A stretch of 64,000 nucleotides of DNA from Mumia sp. zg.B17 (GCF_019550915.1 NZ_JAHWCI010000008.1:496001-560000); one strand, 5' to 3'; shown: positions 45,359-56,916, numbered from the stretch's first letter. Notes: a model not told the origin generated them from the letters alone. Program-made: numbers and translations.

Positions 45359-45820
45359 TCAGGCGCCCAGCTGCGTCCGGACCTCCGCGGCCAGCGCGGC
45401 GCCGTCGACCCGGCCCTCCGTACGCGGCTTGAGCAGCCCCATGACCTTGCCCATGCCGCGCATCCCCTCGCCGGCGACGCCGGCCTCGGTGATCGCCTCG
45501 GAGACGAGCGCGCTCACCTCGTCGGCGCCGAGCGGCTCGGGCAGGTAGTCGGCAAGGATCGCGGCCTCGTCCTGCTCCTTCTGCGCCAGCTCGGGACGGT
45601 TCCCGGACTCGTAGGCCTCGGCGGCCTCCCGCCGCTTCTTGGACTCCGACGTGATCACGGACTGGACCTCGGCGTCGGAGAGCTCCTTGGCCTGCTTGCC
45701 GGCGGTCTCGGCCCGGCTGATGGCCGACAGCACCATGCGCAGCGTCGACGCCCGGAGCGAGTCACGCTCCTTCATCGCCGCGGTCAGGTCGGTGCGCAGT
45801 CGGTCCTTGAGATCGCTCAT
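45359..45820 (-). CDS. GatB/YqeY domain protein
   Basis: A 153-residue YqeY-family protein (MSDLKDRLRTDLTAAMKERD, RASTLRMVLSAISRAE, then KEQDEAAILADYLPEPL). The fold matches the tRNA-binding tail of GatB, but the function of the free-standing protein is unresolved. Convergent with the PBP gene; the stops are 21 bp apart. Confidence 0.9.
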   Translation of the reverse strand: MSDLKDRLRTDLTAAMKERDSLRASTLRMVLSAISRAETAGKQAKELSDAEVQSVITSESKKRREAAEAYESGNRPELAQKEQDEAAILADYLPEPLGADEVSALVSEAITEAGVAGEGMRGMGKVMGLLKPRTEGRVDGAALAAEVRTQLGA

Positions 45821-45894
45821 GAGGTCATCATCGCTCAGGGCTTCACACCCCGGCACGCCGATTCCCCAGCCGTCCCTGTGGCACGCTTGCAGGC

Positions 45895-46809
45895 GTGCAT
45901 CCCCTGACGAAGACCCTCCTGGCCACGACGGCTGCCGGCACCGGCGCCCTCGCGTACGCGTCCCTCTACGAGCGCAACGCCTTCGTGGTCCGCGAGATCG
46001 ACCTGCCCGTCCTGCCGGCTGAGGCGCGTCCGCTCACGGTGCTCCAGATCTCCGACGTCCACATGACCCCAGGACAGTCGCGCAAGCAGCGGTGGCTGCG
46101 CAGCCTGGTCGAGTACGAGCCCGACCTCGTCGTCAACACCGGCGACAACCTCGCACACCTCGAGGCGCTGCCCGCCGTCCTCCAGGCCTACAACGACCTG
46201 CTCGGTGTCCCAGGAGTGTTCGTCTTCGGCTCCAACGACTACTACTCGCCGACGCTCAAGAACCCGGCGGGCTATCTCATGGGGCCGTCAGGCGTACGCC
46301 GCCGCACCGCCGACCTCCCGTACGAGGAGATGCGGACCGCCTTCAGCGAGGCCGGGTGGATCGACCTCAACAACGCGACCGGCAAGCTCGACGTCCGCGG
46401 GCTCTCGCTGTCGTTCGCGGGGCTCGACGACCCCCACGTCGACCGTGACGACCTGGAGGCGATCCCGACGACGGCCGACCCGTCGGCGGACCTCGCGATC
46501 GCCGTCGTCCACGCCCCGTACCTGCGGGCCATCGACGCGTTCAATGTCCAGGGATACCCGCTGATCCTCGCCGGGCACACCCACGGTGGCCAGCTCCGTG
46601 TGCCCGGCTTCGGCGCGCTCGTGACCAACTGCGACATCGACCGTCGGCGTGCCCGCGGCCTCCACCAGCACCGGACCGCAGGCCACGACTCCTCGTGGCT
46701 CCACGTCTCGGCCGGCTGCGGCACATCGCCGTACGCGCCCGTGCGCTTCGCGTGCCGACCCGAGGCGACGGTGCTCCGGATGCGTCCGGTAGACTCTCCG
46801 AGGAACTGA
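45895..46809 (+). CDS. Calcineurin-like metallophosphoesterase
   Basis: A 304-residue protein (Rv3683 equivalent). An N-terminal hydrophobic segment (TTAAGTGALAYASLYER) may anchor it. Metal-site motifs are VLQISDVHMTPG, VVNTGDNLAH, VFGSNDYYSP (in place of the usual GNH), AIAVVHAPY and LILAGHTHGGQL. YaeI/YkuE relatives hydrolyse phospholipid-type diesters or UDP-diacylglucosamine. GTG start. Confidence 0.88.
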   Translation: MHPLTKTLLATTAAGTGALAYASLYERNAFVVREIDLPVLPAEARPLTVLQISDVHMTPGQSRKQRWLRSLVEYEPDLVVNTGDNLAHLEALPAVLQAYNDLLGVPGVFVFGSNDYYSPTLKNPAGYLMGPSGVRRRTADLPYEEMRTAFSEAGWIDLNNATGKLDVRGLSLSFAGLDDPHVDRDDLEAIPTTADPSADLAIAVVHAPYLRAIDAFNVQGYPLILAGHTHGGQLRVPGFGALVTNCDIDRRRARGLHQHRTAGHDSSWLHVSAGCGTSPYAPVRFACRPEATVLRMRPVDSPRN

Positions 46810-46860
46810 GCGCGGGCCCACTCGCGGAGAGGTTCTGCTCGTACCACGTACGAGGAGCCA

Positions 46861-46934
46861 CGGGGTGTGGCGCAGCTTGGTAGCGCGCGTCGTTCGGGAC
46901 GACGAGGCCGCAGGTTCAAATCCTGTCACCCCGA
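46861..46934 (+). tRNA. tRNA-Pro (anticodon CGG)
   Basis: A complete 74-nt cloverleaf. The acceptor CGGGGTG pairs with CACCCCG, the D arm is GCGCAGCTTGGTAGCGC, and the anticodon loop TTCGGGA sits on a CGTCG/CGACG stem, giving CGG. The T arm is CAGGTTCAAATCCTG. Discriminator A; CCA is not encoded. The 3' end is followed by a terminator. Confidence 0.97.
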
Positions 46935-46943
46935 CAGCATGAG

Positions 46944-46971
46944 CCCCAGATCCCCGCCGGATCTGGGGTTT
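46944..46971 (+). terminator. Terminator after tRNA-Pro
   Basis: CCCCAGATCC-CCGCC-GGATCTGGGG is a perfect 10-bp stem followed by TTTCGTCGT, one of the few intrinsic terminators here with a T-run. Confidence 0.85.
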
Positions 46972-47066
46972 CGTCGTCTCCCGGCCCGTCGGCCGGGAGA
47001 TGCGCACGACCAGGGCACCGACGATGGTGGAGAGGTCGCTGACCGCGCCACCAGACGGAGACTCCC

Positions 47067-48866
47067 ATGGCCGTGTCGTACTCCGAGGACCACCCAGACT
47101 TCGCCAACGCCGACCGGGGATTCGTCGGAACGATCTCGCCGGCGACGATCACCTCCGCCACCGGGACGGTCGTCTTCGACGCCGACGCGCTGGCATTCGT
47201 GTCGGGAGACGCGCCGGACGACGTTCACCCGAGCCTGTGGCGCCAGGCGAAGCTGACGTCGCGCCACGGCCTGTACGAGGTCGCCCCAGGCTTCTTTCAG
47301 GTCCGCGGGTTCGACATCTCGAACATGACGTTGGTGGAGGGGAACGCGGGCGTCATCGTCATCGACCCTCTCGTCAGCGCCGAGACCGCCGCCGCTGCAC
47401 TCGCCCTCTACCGGGAGCACCGAGGTGACCGCGCGGTGACGGCGGTGATCTACACCCATGCCCACATCGACCACTTCGGCGGCGTGCTCGGCGTCGTCGA
47501 CGCGTCCACCGACGTCCCGATCCTCGCGCCGGAGCACTTCCTCGAGCACGCGGTGTCGGAGAACGTGTACGCCGGGGTTGCCATGCTGCGGCGTGGCTAC
47601 TACTACGACGGACACCCGCTCGACGCCTCGGTGACCGGGGCCGTCGGCATCGGTCTCGGCCCGCGCACGTCGGCGGGGACGGTCGGGCTCCTTCCGCCGA
47701 CGGTCGACATCACGCACACCGGCCAGGAGGAGACCCTCGACGGTGTCCGGATCGTCTTCCAGCTGACGCCGGGGACGGAGTCGCCGGCGGAGATGAACGT
47801 CTTCTTCCCCGACGAGCGGGTGCTCTGCATGGCGGAGAACGCGTGCCACACGATGCACAACCTGCTCACACTGCGCGGCGCCCAGGTCCGCGACTCGCGT
47901 ATCTGGTCGCGTTACCTCGCGGAGTCGATCGAGCTGTTCGCGCACGACTCCGACGTGGTGTTCTCGTCGCACCACTGGCCCACGTGGGGGACCGACGAGG
48001 TCATCGCCTTCCTGACCGAGCAGCGGGACCTCTACGCGTACATGCACGACCAGACGCTGCGCCTCATGAACCAGGGCTACGTCGGCAGCGAGATCGCCGA
48101 GATGCTCGACCTTCCCGACTCCCTGGCACAACGGTGGAGCACGCGCGGCTACTACGGGTCACTGAGCCACAACGTCAAGGCGGTCCTCCAGCGCTACCTC
48201 GGCTGGTACGACGGCAATCCCGCACACCTGTGGGAGCACACGCCGGAGAACCGGGCCGACCGCTACGTCGAGCTCCTCGGCGGTGTCGACGCCGTGGTGG
48301 ACGCGGTCCGACGCTACGCGGATGCGGGAGACCTCCGCTTCGCCGCCGAGCTGGGCAGTCACGCCGTCTTCGCCGAGCCGGGCAACGCGCGGGCCCGCGA
48401 GGCGTTGGCGGAGGTCCTCGAGTCGCTGGGTCTCGGTGCCGAGAACGCGACGTGGCGCAACTGCTTCCTCACCGGCGCGCACGAGCTCCGCGGAGGTAGC
48501 CCGACCGCCTCCTTCGCGGCCTCGGGGATGGTGAGCGCGTTGACGACGACCCAGCTGTTCGACACCATCGCCATCCGGCTCGACGGGGCGAAGGCTGCGG
48601 GCGTGACCGGGAGCATCACGTGGCTTTTCACCGACTCGGGCGAGGCGTACCGGATGGAGCTCTCGAACGGTGCGCGCGTCCACATCCCGACCACCCGCGA
48701 CGCCGCCGCCGACCTGACCCTCCGCCTCACCCGTCCGCAGCTGCTCGGCCTGCTGGGGTCGGGCTCGCTCGACGGCGTCGGTGCGGACGGTGACATGTCG
48801 GTGCTCACCACGATCATCGGGCTGACCGACGAGCCCGACCCGAGGTTCGCCGTCGTCGAGCCGTGA
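47067..48866 (+). CDS. Alkyl sulfatase-type MBL hydrolase with SCP2 tail
   Basis: A 599-residue protein of the SdsA1/YjcS (type III sulfatase) family. The binuclear zinc motif is AVIYTHAHIDHFGGVLG, with further ligands in AENACHTMHN and DVVFSSHHWPTWG. A helical dimerisation domain (about 340-460, including MLDLPDSLAQRWSTRGYYG) and an SCP2-like lipid-binding domain (ITWLFTDSGEAYRMELSNG) follow. Such enzymes cleave primary or secondary alkyl sulfates. No Tat or Sec signal is visible, so it is probably cytoplasmic. ATG with GGAG upstream. Confidence 0.9.
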   Translation: MAVSYSEDHPDFANADRGFVGTISPATITSATGTVVFDADALAFVSGDAPDDVHPSLWRQAKLTSRHGLYEVAPGFFQVRGFDISNMTLVEGNAGVIVIDPLVSAETAAAALALYREHRGDRAVTAVIYTHAHIDHFGGVLGVVDASTDVPILAPEHFLEHAVSENVYAGVAMLRRGYYYDGHPLDASVTGAVGIGLGPRTSAGTVGLLPPTVDITHTGQEETLDGVRIVFQLTPGTESPAEMNVFFPDERVLCMAENACHTMHNLLTLRGAQVRDSRIWSRYLAESIELFAHDSDVVFSSHHWPTWGTDEVIAFLTEQRDLYAYMHDQTLRLMNQGYVGSEIAEMLDLPDSLAQRWSTRGYYGSLSHNVKAVLQRYLGWYDGNPAHLWEHTPENRADRYVELLGGVDAVVDAVRRYADAGDLRFAAELGSHAVFAEPGNARAREALAEVLESLGLGAENATWRNCFLTGAHELRGGSPTASFAASGMVSALTTTQLFDTIAIRLDGAKAAGVTGSITWLFTDSGEAYRMELSNGARVHIPTTRDAAADLTLRLTRPQLLGLLGSGSLDGVGADGDMSVLTTIIGLTDEPDPRFAVVEP

Positions 48867-48908
48867 CACGCATGGGAGGCCGTGCTCCACGCCGTCTAGG
48901 GTGTCGCC

Positions 48909-50915
48909 ATGTTCACACCGCAGGTGACGCACGAGGTCCTCTGGGAGCCCGCGCCCGACGCACGCCGTACGACGCGCATCGGCGCCTTCATGGACTGGGC
49001 CGAGTCCCACGGAGGTCCGCCGCTCGCCGACGCCCGCGCCCTGCACGCCTGGTCGGTCGACGACCAGGACGCGTTCTGGCGTTCGATCTGGACGTACTTC
49101 GCGATCCCCGGGACGGTCGACGGCGCGGAGGATGACCCGGCCGTCGCGCTCGTGCCCGCCGACGGCGGCGCGCCGCCGGTGCCTGGCCGTACGTGGTTCC
49201 CCGGCGTCGCGCTGAACTACGCCGAGGCCATGCTGCAGATGCCCGGACGGGCCGACGACGATGTCGTCGTGGTCGCACGGTCGCAGTCGCGCGACGACGT
49301 GACGTACACGGCGGCCGAGCTGAGAGACGCGGTCGCTCGGGCACGAGCGGGCCTCGTACGCCTCGGGATCACCCGCGGCGACAGGGTGGTGGCGTACGCC
49401 CCCAACGTGCCCGAGACGCTCGTCCTGCTGCTCGCCGCAGCGAGCCTCGGCGCGATCTTCTCGTCGTGCGCACCCGAGTTCGGGACGCGGAGCGTGATCG
49501 ACCGCTGGGGGCAGATCGAGCCGACCGTGATGCTCGCGGTCGACGGCTACCGCTACGGCACGAAGGCGGTCGACCGGCGCGACGAGGTCGCCGCGATCCG
49601 GGCGGCGCTGCCGTCGTTGCGCGCTACGGTGTGGCTGCCGTACCTCGACCCGGAGGCGGCGGCACCCGCCGACTCCGTGACGTGGGCGGACCTGGTGGCG
49701 GAGCCCGCCGAGCTCGCGTTCGACCGCGTGCCGTTCGACCACCCGCTCTATCTGCTGTTCTCGTCCGGCACGACCGGACTGCCCAAGCCGATCGTCCACG
49801 GCCACGGCGGCATCACCGTCGAGCACACGAAGTCCGTGGCGCTCGAGCTCGGCCTCGGCCCGGAGGACGTCTTCTTCTGGTTCTCCACCACCGGCTGGAT
49901 GATGTGGAACCTGCTCGTCTCGGGGCTGCTGTCGGGCGCGACCGTCGTGATGTACGACGGCAACCTCGCGCACCCCGACCTCGGGTCGTTGTGGCGGATG
50001 AGCGACGAGCTCGGCATCACCTACTTCGGGACGAGCGCGCCGTTCCTGCTCCAGTGCCGCAAGGAGGGGCTGGTGCCGAAGGACGTCGCCGACCTGTCGC
50101 GTCTGCGCGGTGTCGGGTCGACGGGCGCGCCTCTTCCAGTCGAGGGGTTCCGGTGGGTGTACGAGGCGGTCGGGGGCGACGTCCACCTCGGCTCGCTCTC
50201 CGGCGGCACGGACGTGTGCACCGGGTTCGTGGGCGCCAACCCGATGCTCCCCGTGTATGCCGGCGAGATCTCCGGGCCCAACCTTGGCGTCGCCATCGCC
50301 GCGTACGACATCGACGGCCGCCCGGTCGTCGACGAGCTCGGGGAGCTCGTGATCACCGAGCCGATGCCGTCCATGCCCCTCGGGTTCTGGGGTGACGACG
50401 ACGGGTCGCGCTACCACGCCGCGTACTTCGAGGACTTCCCCGGCGTCTGGCGTCACGGTGACTGGATCACGATCCGCGCCGACGGCTCGTGCACGATCAC
50501 GGGGCGCAGCGACGCGACCCTCAACCGCGGCGGGGTGCGCCTCGGGACGGCCGAGTTCTACTCCGTGGTCGAGGGCTTGGACGAGGTCACCGACAGTCTC
50601 GTCGTACACCTGGAGGACGCCGAGGGTGGTGCCGGGGAGCTGCTGCTCTTCGTCGTACTGGCCGAGGGATTGGAGCTGGACGAGGCGATGCAGCGCACCA
50701 TCGCCGGCGCCCTGCGTTCGCAGCTGTCGCCGCGGCACGTGCCGGACGTGATCCACCAGGTGCCCGGGGTGCCGCGCACGCTGTCGGGCAAGAAGCTCGA
50801 GGTGCCGGTCAAGAAGATCCTGCGCGGGACGGCGATCGACGACGCGGCCGCCCGCGGTGCCCTGCAGAACCCGGAGACCCTCGAGGCGTACGAAGGCCTG
50901 CGCGGCGACGCCTGA
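48909..50915 (+). CDS. Acetoacetyl-CoA synthetase
   Basis: An AMP-forming ligase of 668 residues that activates acetoacetate. The ACAS-type N-terminus is followed by WFPGVALNYAEAML, the ATP loop LYLLFSSGTTGLPKPIVHGH, and a catalytic Lys in RTLSGKKLEVPVKKIL. FWFSTTGWMMWNLLVSGLL is typical of acetoacetate rather than acetate enzymes. It would feed ketone-body carbon into acetyl-CoA or polyhydroxyalkanoate pools. The head-to-head repeat array starts 16 bp after its stop. Confidence 0.93.
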   Translation: MFTPQVTHEVLWEPAPDARRTTRIGAFMDWAESHGGPPLADARALHAWSVDDQDAFWRSIWTYFAIPGTVDGAEDDPAVALVPADGGAPPVPGRTWFPGVALNYAEAMLQMPGRADDDVVVVARSQSRDDVTYTAAELRDAVARARAGLVRLGITRGDRVVAYAPNVPETLVLLLAAASLGAIFSSCAPEFGTRSVIDRWGQIEPTVMLAVDGYRYGTKAVDRRDEVAAIRAALPSLRATVWLPYLDPEAAAPADSVTWADLVAEPAELAFDRVPFDHPLYLLFSSGTTGLPKPIVHGHGGITVEHTKSVALELGLGPEDVFFWFSTTGWMMWNLLVSGLLSGATVVMYDGNLAHPDLGSLWRMSDELGITYFGTSAPFLLQCRKEGLVPKDVADLSRLRGVGSTGAPLPVEGFRWVYEAVGGDVHLGSLSGGTDVCTGFVGANPMLPVYAGEISGPNLGVAIAAYDIDGRPVVDELGELVITEPMPSMPLGFWGDDDGSRYHAAYFEDFPGVWRHGDWITIRADGSCTITGRSDATLNRGGVRLGTAEFYSVVEGLDEVTDSLVVHLEDAEGGAGELLLFVVLAEGLELDEAMQRTIAGALRSQLSPRHVPDVIHQVPGVPRTLSGKKLEVPVKKILRGTAIDDAAARGALQNPETLEAYEGLRGDA

Positions 50916-50931
50916 CCCCGCCCTTCCGCTC

Positions 50932-51198
50932 GCGGGTCACTCTCGTCCGCCCGCGGGTCAGTCCCTGGCGCCCGCGGGTCAGTCCCTGGCGCCCGCGGGT
51001 CAGTCCCTGGCGCCCGCGGGTCAGTCGCTGGCGCCCGCGGGTCGATCCCTGGCGGTCGCGGGTCAGTCCCGGTGACCCGCGAGCGCACGACAGTGACCCG
51101 CGAGCGCACGACGGTGACCCGGGAACACCCGACGGTGACCCGCGAGCGCATGAGAGTGACCCGCGAGCGGAAGAAGGTGACCCGCGAGCGGAGGAAGG
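50932..51198. repeat. Head-to-head 21-bp repeat array 3 (seven plus six units)
   Basis: Units in GCGGGTCA orientation start at 50932, 50953, 50974, 50995, 51016, 51037 and 51058. After a short junction (GTCCCGG), units in TGACCCGC orientation start at 51073, 51094, 51115, 51136, 51157 and 51178. Every step is exactly 21 bp. Cores are nearly invariant, while the 8-base variable part differs between units. The two halves are complementary, so a transcript could form a hairpin about 130 bp per arm. It fills the gap between two convergent genes. Confidence 0.96.
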
Positions 51199-51204
51199 GA
51201 GGGG

Positions 51205-52395
51205 TCAGTCGGGGAGGGTCGGCATCGCGAGGCCTTCGCCGCGCCGTACGAGCGAGCCCCGCAGGACCGCCGACGAGCCGTACCGCTCCCGCACGTCGTC
51301 GAGCGCCAGATCGAGCGTCGCCGTGTCGGGCTCCCCGAACGGCAGCTCGAGCTGGACGCCCGTGTCGGCATCGAACCCGCTCACGGCCACGCCGACCAGC
51401 GTGCACCCACGCTCGGCGATCATCGGCGCAGCCACGTCGAGCAGCGACCGCGCCACGAGCAGCAGCCGCTCGGTCCGCGCGGTCGGTCGAGGAAGCGTGT
51501 GCGAGCGGGTCGCGCGCGTGAAGTCGTCGAAGCGAAGCCGCAACGTGACCGTCCGCCCCTCTCGCTCCGCTTTGCGCATCCGTCGCGCTACGCGGTCGAC
51601 GAGACCCGCGAGCGCCGCGTCGATGTCGGACATGGACTTCGGCCGCCGTCCCAGCGCACGCTGCGCCCCGACTGATCGTCGTCGTCTCCCTGTCTCGACG
51701 GGACGCGGGTCCTGCCCGTTGGCGAGGGCGTGCAGATGGTACGCCGCCGCCCGACCGACGTACGCCGACAGCGCGTGCGGCGGCACTGCCGCGAGCTCTC
51801 CGATCCGCTCGATGCCGCGGGCCCGCAGCTTCGCGCCGGTCTTGGCCCCGACCCCCCACATCCGCTCGACCGGCAGCGGATGCAGGAACGCCTGCTCACC
51901 GTCGACCGGCACGACGAGCAAGCCGTCGGGCTTGGCGTGGGCGCTGGCGATCTTGGCGAGGAACTTGGTGCGCGCGATCCCGACCGTGATCGGCAGCCCG
52001 ACCTCGTCGCGGACCCGTGCGCGCAGCCGAGCCCCGATCGACTCCGGTGACCCGACGAGCCGCGCCAGCCCACCGACCTCGAGGAACGCCTCGTCGATCG
52101 AGATCGGGTCGACCAGCGGGGTGGTGTCGCGGAACAGCTCGAAGACGGCCTTGCTGGCGGCCGAGTACGCCTCGAAGCGTGGCGACGCCACGATCGCGCC
52201 CGGGCACAGGGACTTGGCCTCGACGATGCCCATCGGTGTCCGCACGCCGTACGCCTTGGCCTCGTAGCTCGCGGCGACCACCACACCCCCGCCGACGAGG
52301 ACCGGCCGGCCGCGGAGGGAAGGGTCGTCGCGCTGCTCGACCGACGCGAAGAACGAGTCGAGGTCGGCGTGGAGGATGGTGGCGTCGCCGTTCAC
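51205..52395 (-). CDS. dinB: DNA polymerase IV
   Basis: A 396-residue Y-family translesion polymerase. Catalytic acids are visible in ILHADLDSFFASVEQ and PISIDEAFLEVGG, the steric-gate region is SFFASVE, and helix-hairpin-helix elements lie in VERMWGVGAKTGAKLRARGI. A little-finger domain follows (EGRTVTLRLRFDDFTRATRS). It has no clear C-terminal beta-clamp motif. The GTG start at 52395 lies 22 bp from a LexA box, so SOS induction is expected. Confidence 0.94.
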   Translation of the reverse strand: MNGDATILHADLDSFFASVEQRDDPSLRGRPVLVGGGVVVAASYEAKAYGVRTPMGIVEAKSLCPGAIVASPRFEAYSAASKAVFELFRDTTPLVDPISIDEAFLEVGGLARLVGSPESIGARLRARVRDEVGLPITVGIARTKFLAKIASAHAKPDGLLVVPVDGEQAFLHPLPVERMWGVGAKTGAKLRARGIERIGELAAVPPHALSAYVGRAAAYHLHALANGQDPRPVETGRRRRSVGAQRALGRRPKSMSDIDAALAGLVDRVARRMRKAEREGRTVTLRLRFDDFTRATRSHTLPRPTARTERLLLVARSLLDVAAPMIAERGCTLVGVAVSGFDADTGVQLELPFGEPDTATLDLALDDVRERYGSSAVLRGSLVRRGEGLAMPTLPD

Positions 52396-52417
52396 TGCCC
52401 TCCCACCACAGCATCGA

Positions 52418-52433
52418 TCGAACGCATGTTCGT
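52418..52433. promoter_or_regulatory. LexA (SOS) box upstream of dinB
   Basis: TCGAAC-GCAT-GTTCGT differs by one terminal base from the Gram-positive/actinobacterial SOS box TCGAAC-N4-GTTCGA. It lies in the 136-bp divergent region between dinB and the GDPD gene and could affect both. Confidence 0.82.
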
Positions 52434-52531
52434 ATCCTACGCCGCCAACTCGGACAACACCTCAGCGTCCGTTCACCCCGTGTCCACCTCGTTCTCGCTC
52501 GCGCTCCATCGGTCCGGACGACGCTCGCAGC

Positions 52532-53317
52532 ATGAACGAGCAGATCACCACGATGCGTCGCCCGCGCGTGGTCGCCCACCGGGGCGCCCACGCCGTCGCG
52601 CCGGAGAACACGCTCGCCGCTGTCGCCGCAGCAGTGGCGATCGGCGTCGACGCGGTCGAGATCGACGTCCAGTCCACCCGGGACGGCACGCCCGTCGTCG
52701 TCCACGACCCGACGCTCGCGCGCACCACCGACGTCGCTCGGCGCCACCCCGGTCGCGCCCACGACCCCGTCTGGACCTTCACCGACGACGAGGTAGGGCG
52801 CCTCGACGCAGGCTCCGGGCGCGGTGCCGCGTTCGCCGGAGAGCCGGTCCCGACGCTGGAGCAGGCGCTCGACGCGCTCCGCGCCACCGGCGTCGCGCTC
52901 CTCGTCGAGATCAAGAACCCCGAGACGCAACCCCGGCTCGTCGGCGCGGTCGCGGAGGTCCTGCGCTGCTTCTCGCCCGGGGTGTCGGTGACGGCGCAGA
53001 GCTTCCACGCACCAGCGCTCCGGGAGCTCGGGCGCCTGCTTCCGGAGGTCCCGCGCGGGCTCCTGGTCCACTCCACGCCCCGTCAGCCCAGGCTCGAGGC
53101 CTGGGCTGACGCGGTCAACCCCTGGCACGGAGCGGTCAACTCGGCGTACGTCCGTCGTGCCCAGCTCGCGGGGCTCGAGACCTACGTCTGGACGGCCAAC
53201 GCGCCGGCGGCGATCCTGCGGGCGGCCGATGCCGGGGTCGAGGGCATCATCACCGACCGTCCGCAGCGGGCGCTGGACCTGCTCCGTACGCGGGTCGACG
53301 CGTCAGCGTCGGTGTGA
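52532..53317 (+). CDS. Glycerophosphodiester phosphodiesterase
   Basis: A 261-residue GDPD TIM-barrel enzyme that releases alcohols and glycerol-3-phosphate from phospholipid headgroups. Signature residues are in VVAHRGAHAVAPENTLAA, GVDAVEIDVQSTRDG and PVVVHDPTLARTTD, plus ALLVEIKNPE and YVWTANAPAAIL. No signal peptide. The ATG at 52532 has no clear ribosome site; the ATG at 52553 (MRRPRVVAHRG) is an equally good start. Confidence 0.9.
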   Translation: MNEQITTMRRPRVVAHRGAHAVAPENTLAAVAAAVAIGVDAVEIDVQSTRDGTPVVVHDPTLARTTDVARRHPGRAHDPVWTFTDDEVGRLDAGSGRGAAFAGEPVPTLEQALDALRATGVALLVEIKNPETQPRLVGAVAEVLRCFSPGVSVTAQSFHAPALRELGRLLPEVPRGLLVHSTPRQPRLEAWADAVNPWHGAVNSAYVRRAQLAGLETYVWTANAPAAILRAADAGVEGIITDRPQRALDLLRTRVDASASV

Positions 53318-53332
53318 GGCACAGGCACCCGA

Positions 53333-53896
53333 TCAGGAGCCCGGAAGCTCCTTGCGCTCCTGCTTGCGCGCCTTGCGCTCGAGCTTCGCGCGCTCCTTCT
53401 CGATGTATTTCTCCCGGCTCGCCGTCGTCTCGATGGAGTCGGCGAACGCGATCACCGCGACGATGATCGGCCACGGGAAGTGCGGATCGAACCCACCGCC
53501 GGCGAGGCTGATCGCCAGCCAGATGCCGGTGCAGATCAAGGTGATCGTCACGGACTCGACCCACGAGTCACGACGCTTGCGCTCGTACGCGTTCACGGCG
53601 GCACGCTGGAGGTCCGGGCTGTCGCCGCGGCGCACCGGTGGTGCCGCCGCTCCGCTGGTGGGAACGAGGTCCTGCATCAGCGGGAGGAAGTCACCGTACG
53701 TACGCGCCCGGACTGCCTCGTCCGCACGCTCGTCGTACTCCTCACGGGTGAGCCGTCCGTCGGAGAAGGCCTCGCCGAGGACGTCGGTCAGGACGGCGCG
53801 GTCGACGTCACCGGTGCGCAGGGCCGAGACCGCAGGGTCACGCGGATCTCGGGAGAAGCGGCTCCAGGGATCTCCGGTCGGACTGATCTCGCTCAC
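53333..53896 (-). CDS. DUF1707 protein with 2TM domain
   Basis: A 187-residue protein. DUF1707 (about 25-80, LRTGDVDRAVLTDVLGEAFS, LTREEYDERADEAVRARTYG) is common in actinobacterial SHOCT-like proteins. It is followed by two membrane helices (SVTITLICTGIWLAISLAGG and WPIIVAVIAFADS) and a basic coiled end (EKERAKLERKARKQER). Function unknown. The GTG at 53896 overlaps the stop of the acetyltransferase gene. Confidence 0.8.
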   Translation of the reverse strand: MSEISPTGDPWSRFSRDPRDPAVSALRTGDVDRAVLTDVLGEAFSDGRLTREEYDERADEAVRARTYGDFLPLMQDLVPTSGAAAPPVRRGDSPDLQRAAVNAYERKRRDSWVESVTITLICTGIWLAISLAGGGFDPHFPWPIIVAVIAFADSIETTASREKYIEKERAKLERKARKQERKELPGS

Positions 53897-54432
53897 GTGC
53901 CCGATCGTTCCACATCGCCGGGCCGCGGTGCGCCCACAGTCGGAAGGACGAACCGGTGGGCCTCGAATGCCGGCCCGTCGTCGCCGAACCAGCGGGCCGC
54001 GTACGACCCGAGAGGGGTCCAGCCCCGGCCGGCGTAGAGCGTCCGCGCCGCCTCGTTGTGCGCGACGACCTCGAGGGCCAGCGGCCGTCCAGCCCCGCGG
54101 GCGTACGACTCGACGGCGTCCAGCAACGAGCGAGCAGCACCAGTGCCTCTCGCGGCGGGGGCCACGAAGAACCTGGCGAGCGTCAACGCCTCGGCCGGAC
54201 CGACCCCGAGCGCCGAGGCCGCCACCTGGTCGACGCCGGACTGCAGGGCCGCCTGACCGATCACCGCTCCGTCGAGCTCGGCCACCCAGGCAGGGCCGTC
54301 GGGCTCGAGGATCCACCCGGCCTCGACGTGCGCTCCGACGATGGGATAGCGGTCGTGCTCGTGCACGACCGCCAGCACCGCCACGAGCGCGTCGACGTCC
54401 CTGGGGTCGCGAGGCCGGACGACGACCGGCAC
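53893..54432 (-). CDS. GNAT-family N-acetyltransferase
   Basis: A 179-residue acetyltransferase. The acetyl-CoA site is seen as LARFFVAPAARGTGAARSLL, followed by LEVVAHNEAARTLYAGRGWT, which matches motifs A and B of GNAT proteins. The substrate is unknown. It follows asd by 1 bp and overlaps the DUF1707 gene, suggesting one transcript with lysC and asd. Confidence 0.85.
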   Translation of the reverse strand: MPVVVRPRDPRDVDALVAVLAVVHEHDRYPIVGAHVEAGWILEPDGPAWVAELDGAVIGQAALQSGVDQVAASALGVGPAEALTLARFFVAPAARGTGAARSLLDAVESYARGAGRPLALEVVAHNEAARTLYAGRGWTPLGSYAARWFGDDGPAFEAHRFVLPTVGAPRPGDVERSGT

Positions 54433-54433
54433 G

Positions 54434-56807
<2,374 letters not shown>

Positions 56808-56916
56808 GGACGTTCCTCGTCTGCCTCGGAGTCTGGTGGTTGGACGCCACGCTGCGTCCTCGTCAGTCTAACCGGGCACGTCACCGGGTTTTCCCGCGTC
56901 TCGGGGACGGGGCGCC

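Noticed and set aside
46863-47060. Integrated element at the tRNA-Pro gene
   Set aside because: No integrase and no partial tRNA duplicate was found on either side; the flanking genes look chromosomal.
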